64,000 bases of DNA from Trematomus loennbergii (GCA_012861695.1 JAAOOA010000484.1:5001-69000), one strand, 5' to 3'; counted from the first letter of the stretch, positions 22,061 to 34,063 are shown. The notes: generated by a model from the letters alone, not told the origin. Numbers and translations: made by a program.

Positions 22061-23923
22061 TCAGTGTTTCTCCTCGTTCTCCTTGCTGACGGGAAACTCC
22101 AGTGACGACCTGAAGCGGCCGGGCACTTCCTGTTGTTCCTCTTCACCGCTGATTGGCTGCTGGGCCGAGGGGGCGTGGATCCGCAGCTGTCCGTCACCCA
22201 TCAGCTCACAGGAGAGGCGGCTGATGTCCAGGTGAGCCGGCAGGTCAATCCTCTGGACGAAACCGGACTTTGCGGAGGCGGAGGAGCTGAAGGAGGCCCG
22301 GGACGAGGCGGAGCTCACGGTCTGGCTGTCCTCCGCCCCCCCCTGCTTCATGGCCACCACCGCTAAGCTCCGCCCCTCCAGTTTCACAGTGATGTCACTA
22401 GGGGCGTAACCTCGAGCGTCCAGAGTCACCAGGAGGTCACTTCCTGTCGCCGGCTGAACTTCCTGTGAGGCGGCGGCCTGCAGAGAGGAGCCCTCACCGA
22501 GCCTGAAACAGAACCAGAACCGGGGTTAGAAACTGGATCAGAGTCTGGATCAGAGTCTGGATCAGAACCAGAACCTGCTCAAGCCTCTACTGCTGTCTGA
22601 GGACGTGGAGGAATAACTACTCTGATATTTTACTTGAGTTAGAGTCTTACTTATCTTACATATCAGTATGTAGTGTCTCTACTTTAAAGAGTCCTCTCCT
22701 GCTGATGTTCAGGTGTATATCAGTATGTAGTGTCTCTACTTTAAAGAGTCCTCTCCTGCTGATGTTCAGGTGTATATCAGTATGTAGTGTCTCTACTTTA
22801 AAGAGTCCTCTCCTGCTGATGTTCAGGTGTATATCAGTGTGTAGTGTCTCTACTTTAAAGAGTCCTCTCCTGCTGATGTTCAGGTGTATATCAGTATGTA
22901 GTGTCTCTACTTTAAAGAGTCCTCTCCTGCTGATGTTCAGGTGTATATCAGTATGTAGTGTCTCTACTTTAAAGAGTCCTCTCCTGATGATGTTCAGGTG
23001 TATATCAGTATGTAGTGTCTCTACTTTAAAGAGTCCTCTCCTGCTGATGTTCAGGTGTATATCAGTATGTAGTGTCTCTACTTTAAAGAGTCCTCTCCTG
23101 CTGATGTTCAGGTGTATATCAGTATGTAGTGTCTCTACTTTAAAGAGTCCTCTCCTGCTGATGTTCAGGTGTATATCAGTATGTAGTGTCTCTACTTTAA
23201 AGAGTCCTCTCCTGCTGATGTTCAGGTGTATATCAGTATGTAGTGTCTCTACTTTAAAGAGTCCTCTGCTGCTGATGTTCAGGTGTATATCAGTATGTAG
23301 TGTCTCTACTTTAAAGAGTCCTCTCCTGCTGATGTTCAGGTGTATATCAGTATGTAGTGTCTCTACTTTAAAGAGTCCTCTCCTGCTAATGTTCAGGTGT
23401 ATATCAGTACATGTACTGTTCGTACCAAGTGAGGGAAATGAGATACAACTGGTTCATTTCAGCAGGTAGATGAATGTAAAACATGATTGGCTCAAATGTT
23501 GATGCTTCATCGTAAAATGTATCATTTCCACTTTTTATTGTCAGTTGAGACATCTATTGATCTCATTTTCTGATATTTGGTTACCAGTGTTAGTTTTGAA
23601 GAATATTTAACATGCCCGTAAAAAACCATTCCCCTCCCTCTCTTTGATCATATAAAGACGGTTTCAAAGATCTCTTTATCTCTTGTGCTGAACGTACCTG
23701 GCCATAGTGGAGGAAATGAGGGGAACTGGTTGAAATTGAGCATGTGGGGCCCGTCGTGCAGCTCCTTCAGGAGGCTGTCGGCCATCTTGGTCCTCTGGTT
23801 GAAGAAGTCCTGCTGCAGGGAGGAGGACAGTGGCGCCGGACGCATGGGCCACAGCAGCCGGTCCGAGCTGAAGAAAGGGTCGTCGCCAAAAAGGCTGTTC
23901 AGAGATGCATTCTGGGACATCAT
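22061..23923 (-). CDS. Small heat shock protein (alpha-crystallin domain), HSPB9-like
   Basis: Exon 1 runs 23923 to 23698 and begins MMSQNASLNSLFGDDPFF, an sHSP-type N-terminal region. Exon 2 runs 22502 to 22061 and carries the alpha-crystallin domain: LLVTLDARGYAPSDITVKLE at the start, then GFVQRIDLPAHLD and GDGQLRIHAP, ending KENEEKH. The protein is about 222 residues, an ATP-independent chaperone acting in the cytosol. The strongest junctions (CAG|GTACGT donor, TTTCAG|G acceptor) join in the wrong phase: exon 1 has 226 bp where 2 mod 3 is needed. Using GTAC|GTTCAG four bases further restores phase but is a weak donor. Either that site is used or one base is lost. A 57-bp minisatellite fills the intron. 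HSPB9-like is a guess from domain text. Confidence 0.8.
22660..23412. repeat. 57-bp minisatellite in the heat shock gene intron
   Basis: About 13 near-identical copies (landmarks ATCAGTATGTAGTGTCTC and GAGTCCTCTCCTGCTGATG). Because 57 is a multiple of three and one frame lacks stops, the plus strand shows a false 254-codon frame of 19-residue repeats. Confidence 0.97.
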
Positions 23924-24048
23924 GGCGGCGGCGGAGGGCAGCTTCTGACTTAAAAAACCTAAAAATGTGCCTCTGAGATCTCCTTAGACTCCAGTGAAGA
24001 GGTTTCCTTGTTGTTGGTAGTTTGAGACATCACACAGGACTCCTCTGC

Positions 24049-24056
24049 TTTTTATA
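24049..24056 (-). promoter_or_regulatory. TATA box of the small heat shock protein gene
   Basis: The minus strand reads GGGGTATAAAAAGC, about 125 bp upstream of the ATG. Transcription would start near 24025. No clear heat shock element (repeated nGAAn) was found in the 350 bp upstream. Confidence 0.7.
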
Positions 24057-24059
24057 CCC

Positions 24060-25740
24060 CCAGCTGTCCTGCCCTCCCCCCCCCCCCACACACACTGGGC
24101 TATTTACGCCCCATTAGCTCACAGCTGCTGTTAGCAGTGGGTCAGGAATGCCCCGTGCTAAACTCAGCTCATGGTCACATCCTGTTTATGTTTGTGAGCA
24201 CATGGCCGCGTTCACACTGGGGTTTATTTCCTTATACGTGATGCAGATACAGATGTTACTGTGTGTAAGAGGGGGGGCCATCCAAAGATTAAGATGAGCT
24301 AGTGATCTGTTTCTGGGGTGATAGTGAAAGTAAAAGGAAGAAAATTAACTGTTCTCGGCACTTTGTTCAATTACAGTCTCTTCACTTAACAGACAGTCGT
24401 TAAAATGTGGCGTCAGACTCTGCATTTGAATGGGTATTAACTATTTATTGTTTTGAGGCAATAAAAGGACACTTTAATTTGACTTCTGGGTAGTTATATC
24501 TCTCACAGGCTCCGCCCTCTTCTGGGTAGATATATCTCTCACAGGCTCCGCCCTCTTCTGGGTAGTTATATCTCTCACAGGCTCCGCCCTCTTCTGGGTA
24601 GTTTCTAGACTCGGACTATTTCAGAATCGCCTCCATTGGAGTCCTTTGTTTTCGTCCAGTGACATCACTAAGGAACACTCACGCTCCTATTGGCTAGCGC
24701 TCCAACACATTGTACGTGATCTCTAAGCAGGTTGACCAATCACAACAGAGTCGACCAGCTAGCCAATCAGAGCAGACTGGGCTCTGGTTTCAGACAGAGG
24801 GTGAAAAGAGGAGCTGCAGCACAGGCAGCATGAGAAAAATAAAGAGCTTTTTAAACATTAGAGCATGGAGACATGTCACATGAGAGCTGGCATTTGATTG
24901 GATAAAAACACATTAATTGATATTAACTTCTCCTTGATAAGAAGCTACTGTTCAATGGATATACAGCAACTTAAAGGTGTTAAAATCAATGTGTGTTAGG
25001 GTTATCAGAACAGATTTAAACTGACCACCAGGACCCAGACGTCAGCAGCTGTTCAGAACAAAGTGCGTCTTGTCTCGAGTTACAGGGATGAGCTCAGAGA
25101 GACATTTCTGTCTGTCTAAGAGTGAGTGTGTGTGTGTGAGTGTATGTGAGTGTGTGTGAGTGTGTGTGTGTGAAGCCAGCGTTCTTACATTACAAGGAGT
25201 GTGTGTCATATCTATTTGTGGCTCTCTAGGTGTAATACTTTAAAACTGCCGTCCCATCATTGGCTCTGAAAACAGCTGCTTCACGTGAAGTTTCCCAACT
25301 CAGTCTGTTATTTTGATGTTGAAACATTTATAACAGAGTTAGTGTTGATACCTTTAATGTCATGGGTCAGTTTAATGTCAAGATGTTTTTGATCGACCAC
25401 ATTAGGTATAAGATGGTTTGGTTATTTCTACCGTTGACTCATTTCAAAGAACACGAGTCCCAGAATGGAGGTTTTTTTTAAATGGGAAAAAACCTGAAGT
25501 TTGGTAAAGTTGGAAAGGTACCGAGGTTTAATTCCATTGTTTCTAAAGGACATTTGAAAGATACCTGACTCCAGATGGTAGCCGTGTGTTTTCTGAACAG
25601 TTGTAAACAATTGGGCTTCCTGTGATGAGTTTCAACAAATGTTTTAACAATATCTCCTCTGACAAGTCCTCTCCTCGGTGTCAAAGTGTACAATAGTTAA
25701 AATGTCATGAAATAAATGTTTCATTGTAACAGACATGTAA
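24060..25740. other. Non-coding stretch upstream of the heat shock gene
   Basis: Holds a 38-bp tandem repeat at 24483-24604, GT-rich simple sequence at 25124-25172, and otherwise unrecognised DNA. Confidence 0.5.
24483..24604. repeat. About 38-bp tandem repeat, three and a half copies
   Basis: The unit contains TTCTGGGTAGTTATATCTC and CACAGGCTCCGCCCTC. The second half recurs singly at about 51.88 kb, beside the DIRS-like fragment. Confidence 0.9.
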
Positions 25741-25744
25741 TTAA

Positions 25745-26740
25745 AGGGCCCATGACATGCTTTTCTGGTTATTACCCGTCTCCTTGAGTTATGAAGGTTT
25801 TTCTGGATGTAAACGGTCTGCAGAGTCACAAACCAAACAAATGGACCAATCCTTGGAGCACCTCACACACCAGGATCCCTTGGCTGACTAACAGGGAGTC
25901 CCATTGACTTGCATAGAGCTCCCTGAACGCTGGTAATAGACGAGTTGGGAGGGTGGAGAAATGCTCTCTGCAGACCCATTTTCTCCGCAGACCCATTTTC
26001 TCCGCAGACCCATTCTCTCCGCAGACCCTTTCTCTCCGCAGACCCATACTCTCCGCAGACCCATTCTCTCCGCAGACCCATTCTCTCCGCAGACCCTTTC
26101 TCTCCGCAGACCCATTCTCTCCGCAGACCCATTCTCTCTGCAGACCCATTCTCTCTGCAGACCCATTCTCTCCGCAGACCCATTCTCTCCGCAGACCCAT
26201 TCTCTCTGCTGACCCATTCTCTCTGCAGACCCATTCTCTCTGCTGACCCATTCTCTCTGCTGACCCATTCTCTCTGCAGACCCATTCTCTCTGCTGACCC
26301 ATTCTCTCTGCAGACCCATTCTCTCTGCAGACCCATGCTCTCGCAGACCCATTCTCTCCGCAGACCCATTCTCTCCGCAGACCCGTTCTCTCCGCAGACC
26401 CATTCTCACAGCGTTATAAACCTTCTTACTCAATATCAAGCCACACTTATTGATTTTACTTCGGCTGTGAGTGTGTGTGTGTGCTCAGGATGAGTTTCGC
26501 TTGTTCTCGCTGTATCGCCGACCGGAAACCTGTCCGCTCACTGGGCTCACAGGGCTCACAGGGAGGGGGGGGGGCAGGAGCTCCAACAAGCCGTTTAGGA
26601 CAGAGAGTGAATACACATGCTATACAGAGATGCTGTATGAGAAACCAATGTGAGTTTAGAACATTGAACAATGTAAATCTATTCTAGTAGACCTCAACAA
26701 TGGAAATATGATCAGTACAAATGGCCATGACATGGGACCT
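25745..26740. mobile_element. TTAA-target inverted-repeat element carrying a minisatellite
   Basis: TTAA at 25741-25744 and 26741-26744 flanks the inverted ends AGGGCCCATGACATG and AGGTCCCATGTCATG. It is non-coding. Its middle matches 10888-11400, where only one minisatellite unit is present. Confidence 0.75.
25961..26406. repeat. 17-bp minisatellite
   Basis: About 25 copies of CTCTCCGCAGACCCATT and one-base variants (CTGCAG, CTGCTG). Several frames on both strands lack stops, which produces large false open frames (for example 25888-26439 minus). Confidence 0.97.
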
Positions 26741-26849
26741 TTAAAGGGTAAAATACCATTGGACAGATTATAAAGTTCAAAGGTAGAAGCTTTTAAAGTA
26801 AGATAATGTTATAATGTAAGGTAATAGTAGGAGGTTAATGCAATAGTGT

Positions 26850-27215
26850 GTGTGACTTAAGGGGTAAATGGTCTTCCAACCTGAGGGTCAGGGGTTCAAC
26901 TCCCAGCATGCTCTATTGTTTTGTTATTATACCTCACTTTGTGTCGCCCTAATAACCGTAGAGGCCAGTGAAATGTGACTGGAATAAGTATGGTGTTTGG
27001 CTGATGGGGTAAATGGATGCCTAAAACCAGAGGGTTGATGGTTCGACTCCCAGTGAAGTGTGGTGTGAGGCAAGATGGCATGTGCGGGTGAGATGGAGAA
27101 CATCGTGTGAGTTGGAAGGGCGGTCAAGACGAGTACAGAGTACACCTCCGGGCTGGCCAGCCTCAGGGAGACGCCCCCAACACCTCCGAGGGCCGCCCCC
27201 GTGACGTGAAAACAA
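26850..27215 (+). repeat. Tandem tRNA-like (SINE-like) modules
   Basis: Two modules contain GGTAAATGG followed by a pol III B-box-like GGTTCAACTCC (26893-26903) or GGTTCGACTCC (27040-27050). No cloverleaf could be folded, so these are not tRNA genes. They resemble tRNA-derived SINE heads. Confidence 0.45.
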
Positions 27216-27224
27216 ATTGAACCA

Positions 27225-27640
27225 AAACAGTTTAAATAATCAATTGTAATTAAAATAATCTAATAATTAAATTGTTAAATTATATATTAATACAATCATA
27301 TTGTACCTCCAGGGGGCGCAAACAAATGTGGTGACAGTAATACAAATATATATAAAAAAATGGGTAACAATAGAAATATACTTAAAACAAATGTAATAAA
27401 TAATATAAAATAAAAACATTAAATTAAAAAAATCCTAGTAAAATAAAAACACACAATAAAGTATTATTTCTATTTTAATACAATAAATAAATAAAAAGGA
27501 ATAATAATTGAGATAAATACATAAAAAGTACATAATAATAATAATAATGACAAATATACAAAAAAATAAAATAATAATCTATATTAAAAAAATAAAAATA
27601 AATCAATAAAATACGTAGGTGTGGGTCCGCCTGGGTAAAA
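27225..27640. repeat. AT-rich low-complexity DNA
   Basis: More than 400 bp of A/T-dominated, AATAAA-rich sequence without coding potential. Confidence 0.8.
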
Positions 27641-27773
27641 TAATGGTGGAAATCTATACCTTGTATGACAGGTGAACCAATGACAGGTGCTGGGTCACAA
27701 TCCCACTACTTCTGCTCTTATATTGGCTTTAAGAGCGTCCCAATACGAATACTGGACGCTGCGCTCTTGATGG

Positions 27774-28354
27774 CAGTGTTCATTTTGGCAGCTTTTTTGA
27801 TTCACATTTTAGTCCTTTTTATCCTTCATAGTTTTAGTCTAGTTTTAGTGGACGAAAACTCAAAACGTTTTAGTCCAGTTTTAGTCAAAATGTTTCCTCT
27901 CTTTAAACTAATTCAGTTAGGCAAATATCAAGTGTTGAAATTCGTAAAGCAACATTTCACTCTCTTAACACTTGTGTAAAATCTAGGGATGGGTATCGTT
28001 AAGGTTTTTTAACGGTACTACTACTCTTAGATATCTGCTACTTACGATAAATGCAGGGAGATCGCTCTTCTGGAGAGCAGAGAGCGGAAATAATGATATT
28101 GCAAGTTAGAAACGTAAGATGCATTTTGACAGACAAGACGGACAATTGGGGGAAAATATGCTGCATTCTGAAAGTCCGATAGTCCAACATCTTAGTCCCG
28201 TCTCGTCTCGTCAACAAAAACTAAATATACATTTCGTCATAGTTTTTATTATTAAGAATCTATTTTTAGCTCGTCATCGTCTCGTCTTAGTCGTGTAAAA
28301 AAGGTCGTTGACAAACATTTTTCGTCACAGTTTTCGTTGACGAAATGAACACTG
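27774..28354. mobile_element. Inverted-repeat MITE (hAT-like ends)
   Basis: The ends are CAGTGTTCATTT and AAATGAACACTG. The interior is rich in TTTTAGTC and CTCGTC repeats. No matching 8-bp flanks were found, so the hAT assignment rests on the ends only. Confidence 0.6.
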
Positions 28355-28360
28355 GCTAAT

Positions 28361-29110
28361 TTCTACCACCAATGATAACGTTGCTAGCTAACCACATACA
28401 GCTTAGTGACAGTCAGTAAGACACAAAGTTAGTTTAACCTTTAGTTCCTCTGACGCCATCTTTATGATTTGTGCTTTTATTTTATTTGATTATTGACCGG
28501 TCCATGTTATTTAGAAATTCACACTCTGAGTGACGTAAGATTAAGGCAAGAGGGTCCTTTGTAGCCTTTGTTTCTGCTAAAAGAGGTGTCGACCAGCTAG
28601 GGCAACAAGAAAATCGGCAAAATCGAGTGTGACGATTAAAAAATAAATTAAAAACATCTAATTTTGACAATAAAACCGACCAATAGCGGTAGACCATTTG
28701 CTTGGCACTTCCGGGTATTTCTCCACTGGTTGGGCCATGTTAACAATACCGTGTAACTGTCACGTTTGAAGGGACGAAACCGTGACATATTCACGTCTCC
28801 CAGTGGTAGATCGTCACATGTTCACGTCTTGCCGTGATACCGGGTTGGATCTGGAGGACTGCTGCACAAACACAGAAGTGTGTCAGTGAAGAGGGGGATG
28901 CAGGAGACAGAAATAGAAACAGGGATTCAACATGGCCGCCGGTTCTTTTACATTATCCACACTTTATTTATGGTGTGTGGATCTCCTGTCATATCTGTAA
29001 ATGTGAGCATGAGAAAAGAAAGGCAAGGACACTAAAGTTAGACATCTTTTTTAATGAAATATAATTAAGGACAGAAAACACTTAAATTGAACATTTTGCG
29101 ATTTAAAGGT
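28361..29110. repeat. Duplicated non-coding block (partner 51391-51880)
   Basis: Begins CTACCACCAATGATAACGTT. The two copies are nearly identical and in the same orientation. About 275 bp present here (28560-28840) is missing from the partner. Confidence 0.85.
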
Positions 29111-29606
29111 TTTACAGGTCACATTATTTTAGGAATTTAACGCATGAGTTTGACCCGCTAATTTGCCTAGCTTACCAGCGTAGCGGTTATTACCATCTCT
29201 GATTCCACTTTCTATCGGGACGTTTCTATCCAACCGATCTGTACGCATTTAGAAATCTGAGTAGAAATGCAGAAAATTCAGATTTGGAACATAATGGCAC
29301 CAAATAAACTAATGCTAAAGCAAACTAGCTTAGCTTAGTAGCATAGATAACAGATTTCAAGAGATTTCATGATGTCACGTTTTAGTTCATCACATATTGA
29401 AAAGTATGTTTTCTTTATGTAACCAGCTCAAGAACACTGAAGGAGAAACAAGAAGACATTTGATTGGTAAATGGAACGTTTCCCCATTTGATCTAAACCT
29501 GTTGAATAATCAGCATTCCTCGTCGTCCTCTTTGCCCTTTCTGAAGTGAGCACAGCTCTCTTTGCTCGTAGACATGATGTCCTCTTCCTCTCCTCATCCT
29601 GATTTC
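29111..29606. other. 3' flank of receptor gene A
   Basis: Inverted homologue of about 18.9-21.2 kb without the hAT insertion (empty site 29186-29193). Also holds coding-like tail sequence beyond the stop codon of gene A. Confidence 0.7.
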
Positions 29607-32600
29607 TTATCCTGTTTCTGTTTCGTCACCATCAAAGTGAACATAGATGTTCTGCTTGTCCTCCTCTTTGTTGAACTTCATGGCCCCGAGACGCACTGAA
29701 ACACAGGCAGGAGATGTTTCCTGGAGATCAGATTGAATTCTTCACGCCTTCAAACTAAGTTCACGCCTCCAGGTTGCTAAGGGTCCGTATAGTGTCAGAC
29801 TTCACGACAATAATCCAGAAATCATGTTATAATAAAGTTACCCTCTGGTTCCTCTCTCCAGTTCATCAGACATCTCTTTATCGATACACCACGCGTGTAT
29901 TTGTTTGATCTCCAAAATACAAGCAAATGCTGTGATTTACAGGATTCAGTATTTATTTGATGCACAGCGCTAATACACAACCATTGGATCAGAAACATTT
30001 TTTTCTTTACTCATATTGTCCATGCATGTACTTTGTTCAAAATGCAAACTCAAAGTGTATAACCAACTGTAAACCCCTCACACACCACTGCACGCTGTAC
30101 TCTTTAGTCAACTGGACATCATTATCAATGCGCAGATCACTGCACTAGTACAAACTCATCTATACCGCTATGCTTGGACTGCTGCCCCTCTACATATCCA
30201 CTTACATATCACACAAACAGTACAGCTATAGCCTACGATCTCAAAATGACATCACTCTGTCCGTCCCCTCAGTTCGCACGGTGCTTGGGAAAAAAGCCAT
30301 ATCATACTCTGCCCCCTCGACCTGGAACACACTTCAGCAGGAACTCAAGCTGACCACTTTGATACCCATCACGGATTTTAAACTCATTTTAAAAAAGCTG
30401 GAGAAATCATCTGTGGGGTTTGCACCTGCTTTATCTGAATACTGTATGGATTTCAATGACTACTTTTTTTATACGGTGTTGTATTTGAGTGTTGCCTCTG
30501 TGTTTAGTGTCCTGTCTGTCTGTAACTTTGTGTGGTAGTGTTACCACTGACAGGTCTCTCTTGCAAATGAGACCTTGTGTCTCAATGAGATTTTACACCT
30601 GTATAAATAAAGGCTAAATAAAAAAATAAATAAAAATAACATAAATAAAACAGAACAAAGGAACGTGGCTTATAGTTTGACTCGAATCTGAAAGCAGTTT
30701 GTACCTGAATGAAATAAAAGATAAAGTATATTAAAAACACAAACAGTCCGTTAAATCAAATATACATACTTGGAGTTTGGTTGAGGTCTCCGGGTCTCCT
30801 CCTGCGGATCAGGAAGAAGAAGAAGACCCCCCCCAGCACCAGCAGGACCAGCAGGAGACCCCCCCCACACACTGAGGAGACCAGCACCATCACAGGAACT
30901 ACCAGAGAAACACACAGTCAGTCATTTCATTACATTACATATCATTTATCTGACGCGTCTATCCAAAGCTACTAACGATAAATGCAAAACCCATAAAGAA
31001 TCAATCTCGGATCAACAAGGAAAGAGCAGATATATTTATTTCAAGCAAGATCCTACCACATTAGGTGCTGGTGAATCACAAGGCCTCAATTCAATCATTT
31101 TTATTTTTATTTTTAGCAATAACTTAATTGCCAAGGTACAGTCGAAACAGATGCATTTTCAGACTCTGCATTCTCAATTATTAAACTGATCCACCTACAC
31201 ACTGACTGCTGATGGTTTTTTGGGGTATTTGGGTGGGTTGGGGGGGGGGGGGGGGATAGTTAGAATAAGTTGCTTGTTCTTTAGGCATTAAAGGTGAATT
31301 CACAAATTCTCATGATACGTTACTTAAAAACATCAGCTTCGCTCAGTAAGCGTATGGAAAATGGTGTTGGTTGGAATCTGAGTGAGGGTCAACTACCCGC
31401 CTGGTTCCCTTCACAGAGTCTCATAACTTGATTTACTGCAAACTATTTTGCCATCTATTTTAAATGTTTGGAGTAGATAAACGTGCAATAATCCAAAGGA
31501 AAAATCCCATTGGCTTTTTGTCGAGGAACCCCTTTGATATTAATCCACCTACAAAAATACATCATCACTGCACAGCTGTATATAATGTGGATAATGAGAG
31601 CCACCACGTTGGTAAAGTTAGCCAGATAGATAGATAGCTAATTAGCTTATTAGATAGGAAGACAGACAAACCTAGCTAAAAGTTATTGAGCTAGTTTGTA
31701 CCAACATAGATTTCCCCTTTGCAGGACGAATAAAGGAATTCTGATTCTGATTCCTTTATTTCTTTAAGGTTTTTTTAACAATGAGTGTCTCATTGAGATT
31801 AAACATCACTTTTACAAGAGGTTCCTGTCTAGTGCTTCTGATGGTGTGTGATGCACAAACACTAGAGCTATTCGTTTTTGTGCCATCGACATGTCTGCTA
31901 CTCTCCGATAATATCTGAGTACTACTTCTCCCTTTGCATTTAGTTTCCTCTTACATGTGATGATGACAGTGATGGGTGCTTCCTGTGTGGAGGTGAAGGT
32001 CCTGGAGGACAGGGTGACCTCGTACAGACAGCTGTAGTTTCCCTGCTGCTCAGGTCCGGCTGCAGGGAAGCTGAAGGAGGCCGAGTGGTTCACTGCCCGC
32101 CTGCGGACGTTAAGGCGGGACCCAGAGAAGAGGAGGGAGAAGAATCCTCCAGGATACTGAGGAGCAATGGAGCAGGTGAGGAGGAAGCTGTGACCTCTGG
32201 TGACCTCTGCACCTTCAGGGCTCCAGAACAACCCCCCGCTGGGCGACGTCACAGAGAGGTTGGGCTGCTGCAGCGGCACTGAGGGGGAGAAGAACAACAA
32301 CAAGAAGAAGAAGAAAACATTACGAATCTGCAGGGATGTCGTATTTCTTAGTGGTCCCTGAAGGCAGCATCTCCCTTGTTCCCTTCAGAATTTTTTTTTT
32401 TGGGTGATTGCAGGAAATAATCATTGTGGCCTCCAACGCTGCATCTATTTGTCTTTATACATCCATGGTCAGTGTGTCATTTAGCAAGCTAGCAAAGATG
32501 ATCTATCTATCTCACTATCTACCCATACCAAATTGGTGGCTCTCACGGTTCAATAACTATAGAGCTGTGCAGTGATGACATATTTTTGTAGGCAAACCCG

Positions 32601-33870
32601 GGAGCTAATATCCAAGAGCCCCGTTGACAAAAAGTAAATGGGATTTTTGCAGAAAATAAGATATTGGTCAGAGACCTGTGACCCTCTGGTTCCCAAGTTC
32701 CTACACCCTGAGCTACTGTACCCACACAAGAGAACAGGGTTAAGATAATGTAACGTTCTTGGATTCATGAATATCAGACGGAGATTCTTACCAGAAACAG
32801 AGAGTCTGACGGAGTCACTGAAGGGAGAGCCTGAGCCTCGTATCTGATACTGACACCGGTAAGATCCCTCATGGTCCAGGTTCACTTCCTGAATGCTGAA
32901 GGAAGCAGAGCTGCTACCTGGAGTTCTGGACTCTCTGAAGGAACTGGAATTATTTTCCAAGATGAACGTTGTCTTAGAAAACAGCTGTCGAGGTAAAGTT
33001 GATGCAAAACAGGTGATGCTGATGCTCTGACCCCAGATGACCTCAGGGCCATCAGAGCCCATGAGCGCCCCCCCACTTGGAGACATCAGGGAGAGGGTGG
33101 GCTTCTGCTGCGGCACTGAGGAGAAAAAGAAGAAGAAGATGAAAAATAATTGTTGAAGTTCCCGTTGCCTGCTTTTTCCGGCCTTTGGGTTCATTTATTA
33201 ATGGATTGTCTAAAATCCTTTCTCTGGTATTGATATGCTGAATATCATTTGGTTGGATAACATCATTTTGTGAAGTTTTTGGTCTTTCAAATAAAATGTC
33301 TTGAAAATTATTTGATGGAATAAAAAGGAATAGTTCTGACACCCATGGTACTTTGGAGCTAGCTGAAAAGAAGCTGACTTTGAGAAGATAATAACTAATA
33401 TCCTCTCACCTGAACAGACCACACCAGCGTCCTCAGAGTGGTCACAGCCATGAGTCCCAAATCCTGGATGGGTACACTCAGTCACAGACCTTTCACTTCC
33501 TGAACAGCCGACATTATCAAGCCAGATTGGTCCGGTCCCCTGACCATAGTGGGCTTCACGAGGGGCCCTCAGTGCTGGACCACAGCCCAACTGTCTGCAG
33601 ACGACCTGAGCATCCTCTAGATCCCAGTTATCATCACACACTGTTCCCCAGGTGCTGTTGTGGAAGATCTCAACTCTTCCAGAGCAGTGATTGGACCCAG
33701 AGCCAGCCAATCTGATCTGATCTACAAAACATTGAATATAATATTTAAGTACTTTAATGTATGAAAACAAAAAGGATGTATGCATCACACCATAACCTTG
33801 ACTGACCTGCAGCAGGTGAAGATGAGGTCAAGAGAAAAGAGACTAGCGGCAAAATGAAAAGTGCAGACAT
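29607..33870 (-). CDS. SRCR-Ig-Ig transmembrane receptor (gene A), open across six exons
   Basis: Exons in coding order: signal 33870-33807, SRCR 33721-33410, Ig1 33115-32792, Ig2 32278-31955, transmembrane 30898-30770, tail 29695-29607. All have GT-AG junctions in phase 1, and the 1242-bp CDS reads through to a stop (413 residues). The signal peptide starts MSALFILPL. The SRCR has eight cysteines (group B). Both Ig domains have paired cysteines and a GSYRC or GNYSC motif. The transmembrane segment is LLLVLLVLGGVFFFFLI with a basic stop-transfer stretch. The tail has only 30 residues, with one tyrosine (QNIYVHF); a small deletion relative to P2 brings an early stop. Probably a cell-surface immune-type receptor; the ligand is unknown. 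An LINE fragment sits in the last intron. Confidence 0.85.
30064..30635 (+). mobile_element. Non-LTR retrotransposon 3' end inserted in gene A intron
   Basis: Flanked by ATAAC on both sides (30059-30063, 30636-30640). The plus strand encodes a C-terminal RT-ORF remnant (SYSAPSTWNTLQQELK) and ends in an A-rich AATAAA repeat tail. The inverted paralogue has the single unoccupied site at 17513-17517. It is antisense to the host gene. Confidence 0.85.
31160..31954. other. Intron 4 of gene A
   Basis: Contains the unoccupied TTAA (31181-31184) that corresponds to the 15.9-17.0 kb element, plus a G-run at about 31240. Confidence 0.6.
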
Positions 33871-34023
33871 AAAAAGTTTCACTTATTCCTGATTAAAATG
33901 TCTTTGGCCTGAGAACTGTAAAAATAGTTTTAAGAGATGTCATGTCTGTTCCATGCAATAACTCAGTTAGGAAGGTCAAAGCAAATGCTGCTTTAACATT
34001 CAGTTTTGGAATATTATTCTTGC

Positions 34024-34063
34024 CAATGGCCAAATGTCTCGAGCACTTCCTCTCTCTAGTCAT
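34024..34063 (-). other. Alternative first signal exon of gene A with a GC donor
   Basis: Open from ATG (MTRERKCSRHLAI, 40 bp, phase 1) and followed by GCAAGA instead of GTAAGA. It is homologous to the first exon of units P1, E and F, which have GT. Joined to the TCTCTTTTC exon it would give a signal peptide like theirs. The same sequence occurs upstream of P2, B1, C1, C2 and D. Use is unproven. Confidence 0.45.

Noticed and set aside
22660..23412. CRISPR-like regular repeat array
   Set aside because: Units are contiguous without unique spacers, in eukaryotic DNA. The same applies to the arrays at 832, 25961 and 53625.
22705..23469. 254-codon open frame of 19-residue repeats
   Set aside because: Pure product of a 57-bp minisatellite in an intron; no start context, homology or splice signals.
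25888..26493. Several long open frames on both strands
   Set aside because: 17-bp minisatellite without stops in several frames; not coding.
26893..27050. tRNA genes suggested by B-box motifs
   Set aside because: No cloverleaf, no discriminator or anticodon stem; better read as SINE-like.
27774..28354. Target duplication for this hAT-like MITE
   Set aside because: The 8-bp flanks do not match and the right flank begins a duplicated block, so only the inverted ends are claimed.
33527..33715. Recurring plus-strand frames ([10 protein letters not shown]...) opposite each SRCR exon
   Set aside because: Antisense shadows of the SRCR exons; they follow the exon in every unit and have no independent features.
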